DNA of 64,000 nt from Saccharomycodes ludwigii (taxonomy: Eukaryota > Ascomycota > Saccharomycetes > Saccharomycodales > Saccharomycodaceae), in contig NC_060200.1 in the NCBI RefSeq assembly GCF_020623625.1, forward strand, positions 1,418,501 to 1,482,500, written 5' to 3'. The notes under the pieces are model-generated. The model saw nothing but the letters and a program-made list of their open reading frames with translations. It had not been told where the DNA came from and searched no databases. Below are positions 31,389-41,921 of this stretch, piece after piece; the first letter of the stretch is position 1, and each line of letters starts with the position of its first letter. The position numbers and the translations under genes are program-made.

Positions 31389-31628
31389 AAAAGCGGTCAA
31401 TGCCTTACTTTTTTTTGTTCGTCCGTTGCAATTTCTTCCACGTTTTTTTTTTTATTTTTTGAATTTCATATATTGTTAGAAACGGGGGGAAATAAATACT
31501 TTAATAAAGCAAAATTACATGGCAGTGCTTTTAATATACATCTAATACATACATATATAAATTAATTTTCTTTGAGATCATTCTTCTCTTTTTATGTTAT
31601 ATTATTCCTTTTTCTGTCTTCCCACCAA
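31092..31628. other. Intergenic: PMR1 promoter and RPA135 3' flank
   Basis: No gene is supported. It is dominated by A-rich tracts (31205-31400), including a nearly pure A stretch at about 31356-31386. An open frame through the A-tract encodes mostly lysine and is spurious. Confidence 0.45.
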
Positions 31629-34600
31629 TCATTTAGGTTCGACATTATAATGTAAGCTGATACCCATAGCAGCTAATTCAGAATCCAAATATTTTAAAAC
31701 AAATGGTATAGCAATAGTGGTAGTATTACCACCACCCACAAATTTGTTACCTTGTCCATCTTCCCATATATTAGAATCTTCAATAAATACACCACTGTTT
31801 CCATCTGATGAAGTTTTAGATATTATCTTCTTAACCTCATCAAATTTGATAGCACAACGACGACAACGAACAGTGGCCATCGAACCTATCCTTGGGACAC
31901 TAGATTGTGTAGTCAATATGGAACCACAATCCCTACAAAGACTGGTTTGGGTGTAATCAGAACAGTTCAATAAACGATCTTGCAATAAAAATGCAGTACC
32001 GTGGCCGATTAGAGCATCTCTTTCCATTTCACCTACACGAATACCACCATGTCTCTTCCTACCTTTTACTGGTTGCATTGTTAAGCTATTAACCGGACCT
32101 GTTGAACGAACTTGATATTTATCGTTAACCATATGACGTAATCTTTGGTAATAAACAACACCAACATAAATATCAGCCCTTAATTCCTCACCAGTAGCAC
32201 CAGAGTACAACGGTTCATTACCATGATAGTTATAACCAGCCTCTAACAATTGTTCACCAAAGTAATCGGCTGGAGTGTCTTCTTCACTAAATTTCCATGG
32301 AGTGGCGTCATGGGCGATACCATGCAATGCACCGGATTTACCCGCCAAAGATTCAACAAACATACCAATAGTCATACGGGATGGGAAAGCATGAGGATTG
32401 ATAATAATATCTGGCTGAATACCGCTTTCACTAAATGGCATATCCACCGTTGGCCATTTTCTGGAACAAATACCCTTTTGACCGTGTCTTGAAGAAAATT
32501 TATCACCAATTTGTGGTTTTCTTTTAATACGGTACTTGATAGTTACTGTTTGTAGCTCTTGAAATTTGTTCGATTCGTCTCCAATCAAATTTACTTCTTC
32601 AATGTATCCAGGTTCACTGTTATGATAAGTCTTAATCTTGGTCTTGTTCAAAGTATCGTCAAAGTAGGCACAAATTGGATCGCCTTCTTCAACATAAGTG
32701 CCAACATAAGGTAAGCCATCATCATCTAATTTTTCCAACCATTCTTTAGGCCATTCATCGTCACCAAAACCAAAATGTTGGGTTATTGGATCATTACGGC
32801 TTCTGCTAGAGCTTAAATCTATTTTTTCAGTCTTGTACATAGTACCATACGCAAACCCTCTGTCATCAGCAGATTTATTTAATATCATTGCATCATCCAT
32901 ATCATAACAGGTGTAAGAAATAACTGCGACAACCGCATTAGTACCATTTGGGAAATTATCCATACCATAATCATCATACAAATTGGCCTTAACAATTGGT
33001 GTTTGACCAGATTGTAATCTATAAAGTTTGTTGTCGGAACGATGACACAATGCAACACCTGGTGTACCCATAGTTTGTTTACCCATCTGGCATTGATACA
33101 TATTTCTTGGAGATTGATTGAAATCTGAAAATGGTGTTAAATTGGCCAAGATAGACAAAATGTTAGTTGGAGTATATTCGACATGGGTGTGTACATTACT
33201 GGCAATTTCCTGTGCGGTAACAGCAACATTCATATAAACTTGTTCAAACGGACCAAGAATGTCTTCCTTATCCAATGGTAAGTAACGGACTGGACGCATC
33301 ATTCTTGCATGACCACCGAAAATAAACAAACCAGGGTACTGGCCACCAGTGGAGGGTGGAACATAACCGATTTCTAAATCTAGTGGTAAACCGGCAGTCT
33401 TGCCTTCAACTTTCCAAAATCTTAAAGTATCTGCTACAATCTTAGCGTCTTCATGGCTACTCCAACCAACAATTTTCCCATCGATTTGGACACAAGACAT
33501 GGATGGACCAGCACCAACAACCTGAGAAGCTGGTGTGACACCTAAAGAATACAAAAGTTCAGGAATTTTGGAAACATCGGATTGGGTGGTAGAAATTCTA
33601 CATTTATGAGCCAAATGATTCAACAACCCACATGGAGAACCATCTGGTGTATGGACAGGACATAAGAACCCCCATGACTCCGGTAATAGCTTTCTGACAG
33701 TGGTGGTTTTCAATTGGGCGAAAAAAGATCCTCTATGAACCATTCTGAAATGGGCCAAAAAACGATAAAAATTAATTTTTTCTGCAACAACGGTGTAACC
33801 AGAAACTTGCTGCAAGTCCAAACCTGATTGAGAAACTAAATTACCTGTGGACAAGAAATATTGCAGCTTCGAACCAATGTTTTCGTTGACCCTCATAAAA
33901 ACACGGGTCATATATTTACGACTCTTGAAATTAACGGCAATGCCACGGTTAACATCAGCTTGTATTTGTAATTTAATGTTGTTCAAGTATTCTTCCATTT
34001 TTTCTTTCAAAATCATACCATATAAAAATCCACCTAACAAAACCTCTTGATGTTGTGTGGCATCGGGATTATCTGGACAACACTCACCAGCAACCAATGA
34101 GTACAACTTTCTGACCATGAATAATAATAAGCGGGATTTATCACAATTATCTTCACCCAAATGAACCAAAACAATACGTCTCAAAACTTCTTCCCCGACT
34201 GCAAAATCAGTCATATTTGGAGGAGCCTGAAAAACAACACGGAATTTGTCACCCAAGTATTGTAATACTTGTTTGCGATTATACAATTGTGGATATTTTT
34301 TTTTAAAACCACGTAATAATAATTCTAAACGATCCGTCAAAAAAGAATTTTCAACATCTGGACCAACAATACCATCAAAAATTTGTTTATCAGACGTTTC
34401 GCACAAAGCCTTTAAAATAATAACCACTGGAATTAAATACTCATTTTTCCTCCAGGAAAATCTGAAAGTTACCTGGCCATCATTTAAGTAATGCAAAACA
34501 TTTGTTTGAGAGGTTTGGTCTGGTCTAGCACATCTAATTTGGACACCATAAGAAGTGTAGGAGGCACCTCTATTAACAAAGGAGGGTCTAATAATGGCCA

Positions 34601-35228
34601 TGGGATGGTTTCTTCTTTGAACAATTAACATTCTGATCAACTTCTCAATACCGTTGATAATAAAATAGCCACCAAATTCATCAGACTCTTCCTTGTGTCT
34701 AACTAATTCTTCTGGAGATAATTTATGTAAATGACACCTATTACTCTGCAGCATAATTGGAACACCACCGCAGTCCCTTACTTCAGTGAAAAGCTCTTCC
34801 CCATCATTGACATTCCAGGATAATTTCAACATTAGTTTACCTTTATAAGTGCTTAATCTTTGTCTGGATTCGGTTGGGAAAATCTTTCTTTCAATGGCGT
34901 TAGACACACCATCATTGGACATTGGCTTGGATAAAGAGACCTGTTCAATTTTAATGGACAACTTATTGCCTAAGTAATCTGGATTAGCATCAGATTTGGA
35001 TCCATCAAAGATGATTTTTTCTCCAATATCTCTAACACCCAAATTCAACAAACCACCATCTGGACCTTCAGTTAATGCGTTAAAGGAGCCAATATGCGGT
35101 TCAATAGCTTCTGCTAGTAATGGGAATGCTGATTTATCTTTGGGTGGTTTACGAAACCGTTCTTCCCTTTCCAAAGTACGGAAATCAGCTGTTCTGTTTG
35201 GTTTGATAGGTAATAGAACTGAACTCAT
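31629..35228 (-). CDS. RPA135: RNA polymerase I second-largest subunit (A135)
   Basis: The protein has 1199 residues (S. cerevisiae 1203) and is collinear with Rpa135 from TADFRTLEREERF near the N-terminus to the terminal YNVEPK. Landmarks include QRRNHPMAIIRPSF in the lobe region, WGFLCPVHTPDGSPCG, YDMDDAMILNKSA, the hybrid-binding GDKFSSRHGQKG and the C-terminal zinc site CRDCG...CRRC. The Pol I-type N-terminus separates it from Rpb2 and Ret1. A135 forms half of the Pol I active centre that transcribes 35S rRNA. It is tandem with PMR1 on the same strand; in S. cerevisiae RPA135 is YPR010C and is not linked to PMR1, so a block boundary lies here. Confidence 0.97.
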   Translation of the reverse strand: MSSVLLPIKPNRTADFRTLEREERFRKPPKDKSAFPLLAEAIEPHIGSFNALTEGPDGGLLNLGVRDIGEKIIFDGSKSDANPDYLGNKLSIKIEQVSLSKPMSNDGVSNAIERKIFPTESRQRLSTYKGKLMLKLSWNVNDGEELFTEVRDCGGVPIMLQSNRCHLHKLSPEELVRHKEESDEFGGYFIINGIEKLIRMLIVQRRNHPMAIIRPSFVNRGASYTSYGVQIRCARPDQTSQTNVLHYLNDGQVTFRFSWRKNEYLIPVVIILKALCETSDKQIFDGIVGPDVENSFLTDRLELLLRGFKKKYPQLYNRKQVLQYLGDKFRVVFQAPPNMTDFAVGEEVLRRIVLVHLGEDNCDKSRLLLFMVRKLYSLVAGECCPDNPDATQHQEVLLGGFLYGMILKEKMEEYLNNIKLQIQADVNRGIAVNFKSRKYMTRVFMRVNENIGSKLQYFLSTGNLVSQSGLDLQQVSGYTVVAEKINFYRFLAHFRMVHRGSFFAQLKTTTVRKLLPESWGFLCPVHTPDGSPCGLLNHLAHKCRISTTQSDVSKIPELLYSLGVTPASQVVGAGPSMSCVQIDGKIVGWSSHEDAKIVADTLRFWKVEGKTAGLPLDLEIGYVPPSTGGQYPGLFIFGGHARMMRPVRYLPLDKEDILGPFEQVYMNVAVTAQEIASNVHTHVEYTPTNILSILANLTPFSDFNQSPRNMYQCQMGKQTMGTPGVALCHRSDNKLYRLQSGQTPIVKANLYDDYGMDNFPNGTNAVVAVISYTCYDMDDAMILNKSADDRGFAYGTMYKTEKIDLSSSRSRNDPITQHFGFGDDEWPKEWLEKLDDDGLPYVGTYVEEGDPICAYFDDTLNKTKIKTYHNSEPGYIEEVNLIGDESNKFQELQTVTIKYRIKRKPQIGDKFSSRHGQKGICSRKWPTVDMPFSESGIQPDIIINPHAFPSRMTIGMFVESLAGKSGALHGIAHDATPWKFSEEDTPADYFGEQLLEAGYNYHGNEPLYSGATGEELRADIYVGVVYYQRLRHMVNDKYQVRSTGPVNSLTMQPVKGRKRHGGIRVGEMERDALIGHGTAFLLQDRLLNCSDYTQTSLCRDCGSILTTQSSVPRIGSMATVRCRRCAIKFDEVKKIISKTSSDGNSGVFIEDSNIWEDGQGNKFVGGGNTTTIAIPFVLKYLDSELAAMGISLHYNVEPK

Positions 35229-35416
35229 TTATATTTTCCTTTTAAATATATATGTATATATATATAGTGTTTGTTTTATTATGCTTGGTTTTTTTTTTAT
35301 ATGTATAATTCTCGGGGATTTTAGTTAGAGGATTAAGCTTGGGGACTTGAGATGAATTAGCAAAGTAAGTAACAATTAATCGACTTTGAAAATAATAATG
35401 TTCAACTTGGCAGGTT

Positions 35417-35455
<39 letters not shown>

Positions 35456-35815
35456 ATTATTATTATTGTTTTTATTTCTTTGGATTTAAAATGGTAAAAT
35501 TATTAAGTGAATTAGGATTAAAAAAATTTTTTACGCAAATAAAAAAAAAAAGAAACGATTGACCATTTGGTCTGTGCTTGTTTCTGAACCGTTTTTTTTT
35601 TCATATTTAAAACTTTTCTTTTTATGCTTTTTTTTTTTATTTTTTTTCTGTTTCTGTAAAACCAAAAAACTTTGTTTTCGTACTGAATGATATTAAAATA
35701 AAAAAAAAGCTAAATACTGACATACTTTTACAGAATTGTTTATCTTTTTTTAATTTTTTTTTTTTTTTTACTATTTTCACTATACATAAATATAAGAAAA
35801 TATTACATTAATTAA
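35229..35815. other. RPA135 promoter region
   Basis: No gene is seen. A T-run of about 30 bases lies at 35420-35450. An A7T6 stretch near 35520-35534 resembles the RRPE element of ribosome-biogenesis promoters (AAAAATTTT core). I found no clear PAC box. Confidence 0.45.
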
Positions 35816-35968
35816 TTATTTATATTTAAACTCGTCCTTACACAAATCAAAAGTCTTGTGGATATCAGTAACAAAAACATCAACTTCTTTAGAAAAAACT
35901 AAAAGTAACTTGGTGCAGGTTGTAGGAAGAAAAATAATTAAACAAAAGAAAATTTTGTAATGTACTGC
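35816..35968 (-). other. Coding-like stretch without a start codon (50 codons)
   Basis: On the reverse strand a frame is open from 35968 to a TAA at 35816-35818 and contains no ATG. The second half uses RNY-type, common yeast codons and encodes KEVDVFVTDIHKTFDLCKDE followed by FKYK. The base composition is less extreme than the flanks. It could be the last exon of a spliced small gene (acceptor-like ttaagCAG at about 35965) or a gene remnant. Forward frames are also partly open, so the evidence is limited. I do not recognise it. Confidence 0.35.
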
Positions 35969-36444
35969 TTAAAAGATATAATTTAACTTCTAATATTAAT
36001 ATTGAAAACATATATATGTAAATGAAAGTCATTAGACATAGATTTAAAAGTAGTTATGATAATACTAATGGTATTTCTCTTTCCTTACCATTCTGAGATA
36101 TTATTATGAAAATGTTTCAATATATACCATAGTAATGAAAAGTCAATCGAATAATTCGAAGTAAAATAAATAAGCGTCTTTCCTTTATGTGTGCTGTATC
36201 TATATACTTGAAGATATCCTTTTCTGTTGTGGGTTATTTTATCCTTAACAAAACCTGCTATGAAGTAGAATACTGTTCTGTAAAGTTCGCACAGAATGAA
36301 GAAAAAATCACAGATTAGGAAAGTTCAAAAACATGGAACGCTCCTAATGAGGAAATTCCTTAAGTACGAGACTTTCCTAACAAACAATAATCAAACGTTA
36401 GAAAAAAAAAATACTGCAAATTAAAAATGGAAAAAAAAGGATGG

Positions 36445-37110
36445 AAATAAATCATTTATAAAGAGATCATTTATTTCAGAAGTTACAGTTTATATAAATA
36501 GTAAAGATATTAAATAAGTCTACTACTACTGCCTTACCATATAAGTTTTAACTGATACAACAAATTACGTTATGTCGCAAAGAGGATATACTGTTAGGGA
36601 TGGTTAGCAAACTTATTTAATATCTTTACTACTTATATCAAGAAAGATGTAATAGTTTGTTGCTTATTTCTTTTATATACTTTTAACGAATAACTTATAT
36701 ATTAACAACTAATTTCATAATTAATTTCTCTAGATAAATCATCCCTGTATATATGATTTATTTTTGTCTTTTCTGATTCTATTCTTGTTTGCAGGGTGCC
36801 TCTATTTGGAATATTCTCTGACAAAGAAAAAAACAGGGACTTCCTGATTTATTTTTATTTATACATTTTGTACATATTGCTATAAATACAAGTCTAATTG
36901 GTAACAAAACTATCGTAAGCGTAACTCAGGATTAGTCGTAATAATTACGGGTTCGGATTATGGTAATTAATTTCTTGTTCTATTTCGGTCTTTACATATA
37001 ATAATAATATATAATAAAGATTTATTTAAAACTATAACTTAAATACTTTTGATGAATAACTTGATAATAAATCATCTCTTTATATATGATTTATTTTCAC
37101 ATTTATATTT
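36445..37110. mobile_element. Old LTR-like repeat fragments upstream of tRNA-Lys
   Basis: A 31-base motif occurs three times: inverted at 36445-36477, forward at 36733-36765 and forward at 37066-37098, 28-29 of 31 bases alike, with a TATA-like core. A second segment, about 30 bases, occurs inverted at 36490-36519 and forward at 36611-36640. Repeated non-coding units upstream of a tRNA gene fit solo LTRs of Ty-type retrotransposons, which prefer such sites, with copies in opposite orientation next to or inside each other. No coding part, primer-binding site or intact ends were seen, so the element looks broken and old. The family cannot be assigned. Confidence 0.4.
36490..36640. repeat. Inverted repeat with 30-bp arms
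   Basis: The left arm 36490-36519 and the right arm 36611-36640 are inverted complements at 28 of 30 positions, including a perfect 20-bp core (36500-36519 with 36611-36630). The spacer is 91 bp. They probably belong to two LTR-like copies in opposite orientation rather than to a DNA transposon. Confidence 0.85.
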
Positions 37111-37188
37111 GACGTTCATATTAATCTTTTCCAACATTTCGTTGTTGTTCCTTAGGCGGCATCTTGGTTACGGTGTTTTCCTGTAAAA

Positions 37189-37311
37189 GTGATTTCCATT
37201 ACGGAGACTTCCTATTAAGGTAATTTCCATTGCGGAGACTTCCTATTAAGGTAATTTCCATTACGGAGACTTCCTATTAAGGTAATTTCCATTACGGAGA
37301 TTTCCTGTATG
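37189..37311. repeat. 31-bp tandem repeat, about four copies
   Basis: The unit is gtaatttccattacggaga followed by cttcctattaag. Full copies lie at 37220-37250 and 37251-37281, with slightly diverged copies at 37191-37219 and 37282-37311. There are no spacers, so it is not CRISPR-like. It ends 56 bp upstream of tRNA-Lys. Confidence 0.9.
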
Positions 37312-37366
37312 TTGGTTGTAATATATGTTTACTTGGTTTCATATTACGACAAAAACAAGAATTGGA

Positions 37367-37439
37367 GCCTTGTTGGCGCAATCGGTAGCGCGTGTGACTC
37401 TTAATCACAAGGTTACGGGTTCGATCCCCGTATAGGGCT
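37367..37439 (+). tRNA. tK(CUU): tRNA-Lys (anticodon CTT)
   Basis: Seventy-three bases fold as a cloverleaf. The acceptor arm GCCTTGT pairs with ATAGGGC (two wobble pairs), the D arm contains GGCGCAATCGGTAGCGC, the anticodon stem TGTGA/TCACA holds loop CTCTTAA with anticodon CTT at 37400-37402, and the T arm reads ACGGGTTCGATCCCCGT. The sequence is close to S. cerevisiae tRNA-Lys(CTT). Internal A and B boxes are present, CCA is not encoded, there is no intron, and T-runs within 20 bases downstream would end Pol III transcription. Confidence 0.98.
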
Positions 37440-37442
37440 AAT

Positions 37443-37460
37443 TCTTTTTTTCTTTTTCTT
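37443..37460 (+). terminator. Pol III terminator of tRNA-Lys
   Basis: T-runs starting a few bases after the tRNA end, the usual RNA polymerase III stop signal. Confidence 0.8.
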
Positions 37461-39056
37461 AGAAAAGTTTACGAAACAATTATTACTTATTGGTTTTTTT
37501 TTTTTTTATTTATATTAATAGATAAATGCAAAGCAGTATTTTTAATTCTTTAGTTATTCTATTTTTTTTGATTTTACCACCTCACAAAGTTGATTTTCTT
37601 TTTTGGTAACTCCATATTTCAAAAATAAAATAAAATAAAATAAAATAAAATAAAATACTAGAAATATATACAGATATATAACTTTAACTCCAATGTACTA
37701 TAATATTAAATCCAGATTTAATTATAATCCAATATTTTTAATACTAGATTCTTGGCGCTATTCCTGTTTTTGGTAATTGTTGTATTAATTAATGACGGAG
37801 TAACTATTAATAATAATATTTTTTTGAAACAAATAAAAAAGCACACGTAGTATTATGTACTTTTTCAGTTAAATTTTATTTTACGTAATTGTATTTTTTT
37901 TTTATATTACAGGCTGCAAATTATCAAATAATTTGAAACTTGGATAATAATTTGGAAAAAAAAAAAAAAAAAAAAAAAAGGGGTGTGGAGAGGAAAGTGG
38001 AGATATATCGTCACATGTATTCTGAGCAAATAAGAGGCAATGTTATATATTTGACTGAGTTTATTAGTTTGATTGAAAATAAGGCAATGAATACATAACT
38101 AATAATAACAAAAATAAACAGGTTGTTGTCTGAAAATATCCTTAAAATATTTAACGTTAATGTCTAAAAATTAACTAGTATTTTTTTATGTTTGTAAAAG
38201 AGTTTGTTTAAAATAAGAAACAAATTCGTTTCTTTTTTGCGCCTCGTTAATTTTTTTTTCTTTTTTGTGTATTTTTAAAAAAAAAAAAAAACCTCTTCAT
38301 CTTTTCCGATAATTCACCAAAATAATACATATATTTAACAAATTGTATATTTAGAAACGTGCGCATATAAATAAATGATTTTTTATTTTTTCGTGTTTCA
38401 GATGCGTGGTATTAAAATAATAATAATGTCACAAATAATTACATTCTTCGAAAATAAATAAATAAAAATAAAAATAAAAATAGAATATTGAAAGTTTTTT
38501 TTTTTTTTAAAACGTGGAAATACTAACCACAACTTTCATAGGAATGTAGATATTTATATATCTCTATATATAAAGAAGAAAAATCTTGTTCAAAAAGGAA
38601 AAAAAAAAGCAAATTTCAAAATTTTTACCTAGTGATTATATTCTCTTTTCATTCTGGCTAAATGGTTAGACCTTGACTTACGAAACGTCTGCTATTTTCG
38701 CATCTTTATATGTTTTAATTTTTTTTTTCTCACCACTTATTAATTTGAATTTAGGCAATATTTAAATTCTTCTTTTCTTATCAACTAATAGCAAAATAAG
38801 AAAATACAGATTGTTAGATAGCCTTACAAAAAAAAAAAAAAGGTTAACTACGGCAAGACACTCATTTATCATTTTATAACTTTTATCTTTGGTTTTTAAC
38901 TATAGTCATTCATTAATTACAATATTTAAACTTATTTGTTTCTACCGTTTACTTTTTTTTTCTATTACGTTCAAATTTAACTAACCTTCGCTAATTGCCA
39001 CCTAATCTTTTAAAGTTATATATATTGTTCTACTTTATTGCAATCATTTTCCAATC
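37461..39056. other. Intergenic: tRNA-Lys to GH17 gene
   Basis: No gene is supported in about 1.6 kb. It contains a TAAAA pentamer repeat (37621-37656), an A-run of about 22 bases near 37958-37979, and a short inverted repeat aagaaac/gtttctt near 38215-38234. Confidence 0.45.
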
Positions 39057-40382
39057 ATGTATTTATCGAAGTTTTTATTATTGTCATCCAGTATGGCTTT
39101 GCTATTGTCAGATGTTGCTGCTGCTGACGAAATCAATGCTGCCCATCATCATGACTATAAAAGAGAAGAAAAAGTAGTTTATGTTACCAATTATGTTACT
39201 GCCCAAGTTGTTGTTTCTGGTGATATCACTACCACTATTCTGCCAAATCAAAACACTGTTTCTACTGATAATGATGTGGTCGATATAAATTCCGCTAGTA
39301 ACACTGCTGATAGTACTACTACAGCTATTGTTGCTGCTACTACTACCTTATCCACTGCGTCCTCTACTTATGTCACCTCTAATATAGCCTCAACTACTCC
39401 TAGTGTTGCTTCAACTACTCCTATTACCTCTTCTACTACTTCTCCTGCCACTTATACTAGTTCCAGTTCCAGTTCCAGTTCCAGTTCTAGTTCTAGTTCC
39501 AGTTCCAGTTCCAGTTCCAGTTCCAGTTCCAGTTCCAGTTCCAGTTCCAGTTCCAGTTCTAGTTCTAGTTCTAGTTCCAGTTCTAGTACATCTTCTGCAA
39601 GTTCTGGCTCCGCTCCCAACTATGGTACCTATGGTATAACTTACTCACCATATACTAATTCTGGTGGTTGTAAATCTACCTCTGATATTATTTCTGATAT
39701 AAACGACTTAACTAGTTACAGTGTTATCAGAATATACAGTAATGATTGTAGTGTTTTGGAAACTATATTAAGTGCTAATACCGATCACAAGGTCATGGTT
39801 GGTATATACTACATTGATCAGATTGCTAGTGCTGTTTCCTCAATTGAATCAGCCTGTAATGGCGATTATTCACGTATTCACAGTATTACTGTTGGCAATG
39901 AATTGGTTAATAGTGGTGAGGAATCTGCTAGCAGTGTTGCTGGTATTGTTAGCAGTGCTAAATCTCAGCTAAAAGCCATTGGATATACGGGATTGGTCAC
40001 TGAAGTTGATACCCTGGTTGCTGTTCAAAATAATTCAGATGAGTTATGTGACGTAGGCGATTTTATTGCTGTTAATTCCCACGCTTATTGGGATGGTAAT
40101 GTTGAAGCATCCAATTGTGGTCCTTGGTTGAAGGAACAAGTTGACAGAATTAGCTCATTATGTAATAATGGCAAAACAATTTTGGTTACCGAAACTGGTT
40201 GGCCAACACAAGGCTCAGACTACATCAATTGCGTACCTAGTGTTGCAAATCAAGCTGCATGTTTGGCATCTATTACTGAAACTTTGGGAGACCAAGTTTT
40301 CCTGTTTACTATGCACAATGATTTATGGAAGTCACCGGGCACTTACGGGGTTGAGCAATATTGGGGGATCTTTGATAGTTGA
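39057..40382 (+). CDS. SCW4: Scw4/Scw10-type cell-wall glucanase-like mannoprotein (GH17)
   Basis: The protein has 441 residues. A signal peptide (about 1-23) is followed by a Kex2 site at Lys35-Arg36, then VVYVTNYVTAQVVV as in yeast Scw proteins, a Ser/Thr-rich stalk and a GH17 domain from about 190 to the end. The two GH17 glutamates are seen in SITVGNELVN (acid/base) and TETGWP (nucleophile). Scw4 and Scw10 are soluble wall proteins thought to remodel beta-1,3-glucan. There is no GPI signal, as in that family. The stalk has a polyserine tract (about 135-177) encoded by a TCCAGT hexamer array. The first ATG is used; an overlapping frame starting at 38995 is a shadow. Which of SCW4/SCW10 (or SCW11) it matches cannot be fixed. 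Confidence 0.9.
   Translation: MYLSKFLLLSSSMALLLSDVAAADEINAAHHHDYKREEKVVYVTNYVTAQVVVSGDITTTILPNQNTVSTDNDVVDINSASNTADSTTTAIVAATTTLSTASSTYVTSNIASTTPSVASTTPITSSTTSPATYTSSSSSSSSSSSSSSSSSSSSSSSSSSSSSSSSSSSSSSSSSSSTSSASSGSAPNYGTYGITYSPYTNSGGCKSTSDIISDINDLTSYSVIRIYSNDCSVLETILSANTDHKVMVGIYYIDQIASAVSSIESACNGDYSRIHSITVGNELVNSGEESASSVAGIVSSAKSQLKAIGYTGLVTEVDTLVAVQNNSDELCDVGDFIAVNSHAYWDGNVEASNCGPWLKEQVDRISSLCNNGKTILVTETGWPTQGSDYINCVPSVANQAACLASITETLGDQVFLFTMHNDLWKSPGTYGVEQYWGIFDS
39463..39588 (+). repeat. TCCAGT hexamer array encoding polyserine
   Basis: Near-perfect repeats of agttcc/agttct inside the GH17 gene stalk. It keeps all three forward frames open, which explains the spurious Val/Pro-rich frame there. 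Copy number probably varies between strains. Confidence 0.9.
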
Positions 40383-41921
40383 TAAACTCGAAACACACCT
40401 CGTTTATGGTTATTATTATAATATATATATGTGTGTGTGTTTTTTTTTATAACTCTATTTTATTATAAGATACTAAAACGGGGGAATTAATGATATTACT
40501 TTTATAGTAACGGATTTAATATAGGTTTATATTTTTCTTTTTGTTTATAAATTATATATATTTAATTATATAATTGAGCTTTTGTTTTAGAAGGAACCTT
40601 TTAGTCCTATTTTATTGTTATTTATATTTTGTTGCTTTACTTTATATTTACTAGCATAAAAGTAAAAGAATTTAAATCATAAATATCTGTGTATTATCGT
40701 TTACCATATTGCTTAGATATAAATTTGAAAAATATGAGATAAATGTGAATAGTGTTATTGTTACATAGAGTGATAAAGTAAAAATATAGCACTACATCTT
40801 CGTTTCTATTATACAGGCAAACTGGGATGTAATGAAAACCTTATTTTCTGGAAGGAAAACTATTATGCAAAGAATAAAATCTAAAGTACTACAAAGTATT
40901 ATTAGCTTGGTGCTTAGGAGGGGGAGAGAGGCTTTTTTTTTTTTTTTTTTTCACAAAATGAATAAATCTATTAGGAAATATATTTGTATCGTATAGAATG
41001 CAATTTCGGTACAAATTATGTTCGGATATGGTAATTGGATAAGCGCTTTACCCTTGAATATTAATATAACTTGATATTATAATAGAAAATTACCGATATT
41101 TGATCCGGGTAATGTTAAAAGAAAGTAAGTTGGTTTTAAAAGTAAAGTTTAGAGAGGGGGGGGGAGTATATATCACTTTACACGTTAATGTACACATCAC
41201 TTATTTGTATGTATTTATTTTATTTTTTAGATAGAAATAACCAACAATAATAATAAACAAGTTGCTAAATTGGATAAAACGCGAAAAAAACCGTTGGCAG
41301 CTGTAATTGTTGTGCGGATCTAATTGAGTGACTAACATAAGCGAGATCTAAATATAGCACTTATCAAACTTTTGGAACTAATAATAGAAACATTTTGAAA
41401 GGAAAATATTTAATTTTCTTTGGTATGTTTCAAAGTTGGAAAAAAAAAAAATATTCAGCGGGAGATCTAACAACATAATAATAAATGCAACTACAAAGAA
41501 AAAAAAAGAAAAAAAAAAAAAGAACAAGTTGACAAATTTTAAAAATAAAAATAAGAGTCGAAAGCTTCGGCGTGTATTTTACATATAGTTTGAAACGACA
41601 CATAATATATTGCAAGATTGAAAACTAATAAATATATTACGGTCAAAAAAAAAAAAAAAAAAAAAGTGGATAAGAACCGAAAATCTTACTTTTTTTCAAT
41701 TCTGCATTCAATCTTTTATTTCACCAAATAAAGAGATTAATTTGACCTTTTTTTTTTTTTTTTTTTTTCATTCCCTCCTCCCTTTTCTCTTCGCCGTTCC
41801 AATCACTATATTTATTTATTTTATCATAGATTTACTATATATACATTCGCTAATATCTAGAGGGAATAGATTAACCAAAAAATAGCAATAAAAGTAAAAA
41901 TCAGATCTAACTGAAAAGAGT
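40383..41921. other. Intergenic: GH17 3' flank and MID2 promoter
   Basis: No gene is supported. A Reb1-type site CGGGTAA lies at 41106-41112. A G-run of about nine bases followed by TATATA lies near 41156-41172. Long T-runs lie at about 40933-40951 and 41750-41768. Confidence 0.45.

Noticed and set aside
31254-31565. 103-codon lysine-rich frame upstream of PMR1
   Set aside because: Runs through an A homopolymer tract in the promoter; no protein-like composition.
36490-36640. MITE or DNA transposon with terminal inverted repeats
   Set aside because: No target-site duplication is evident, and the same segments recur in forward orientation further on, which fits LTR-like copies better.
37189-37311. 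CRISPR-like array
   Set aside because: The copies are directly adjacent with no spacers, and the host is a eukaryote.
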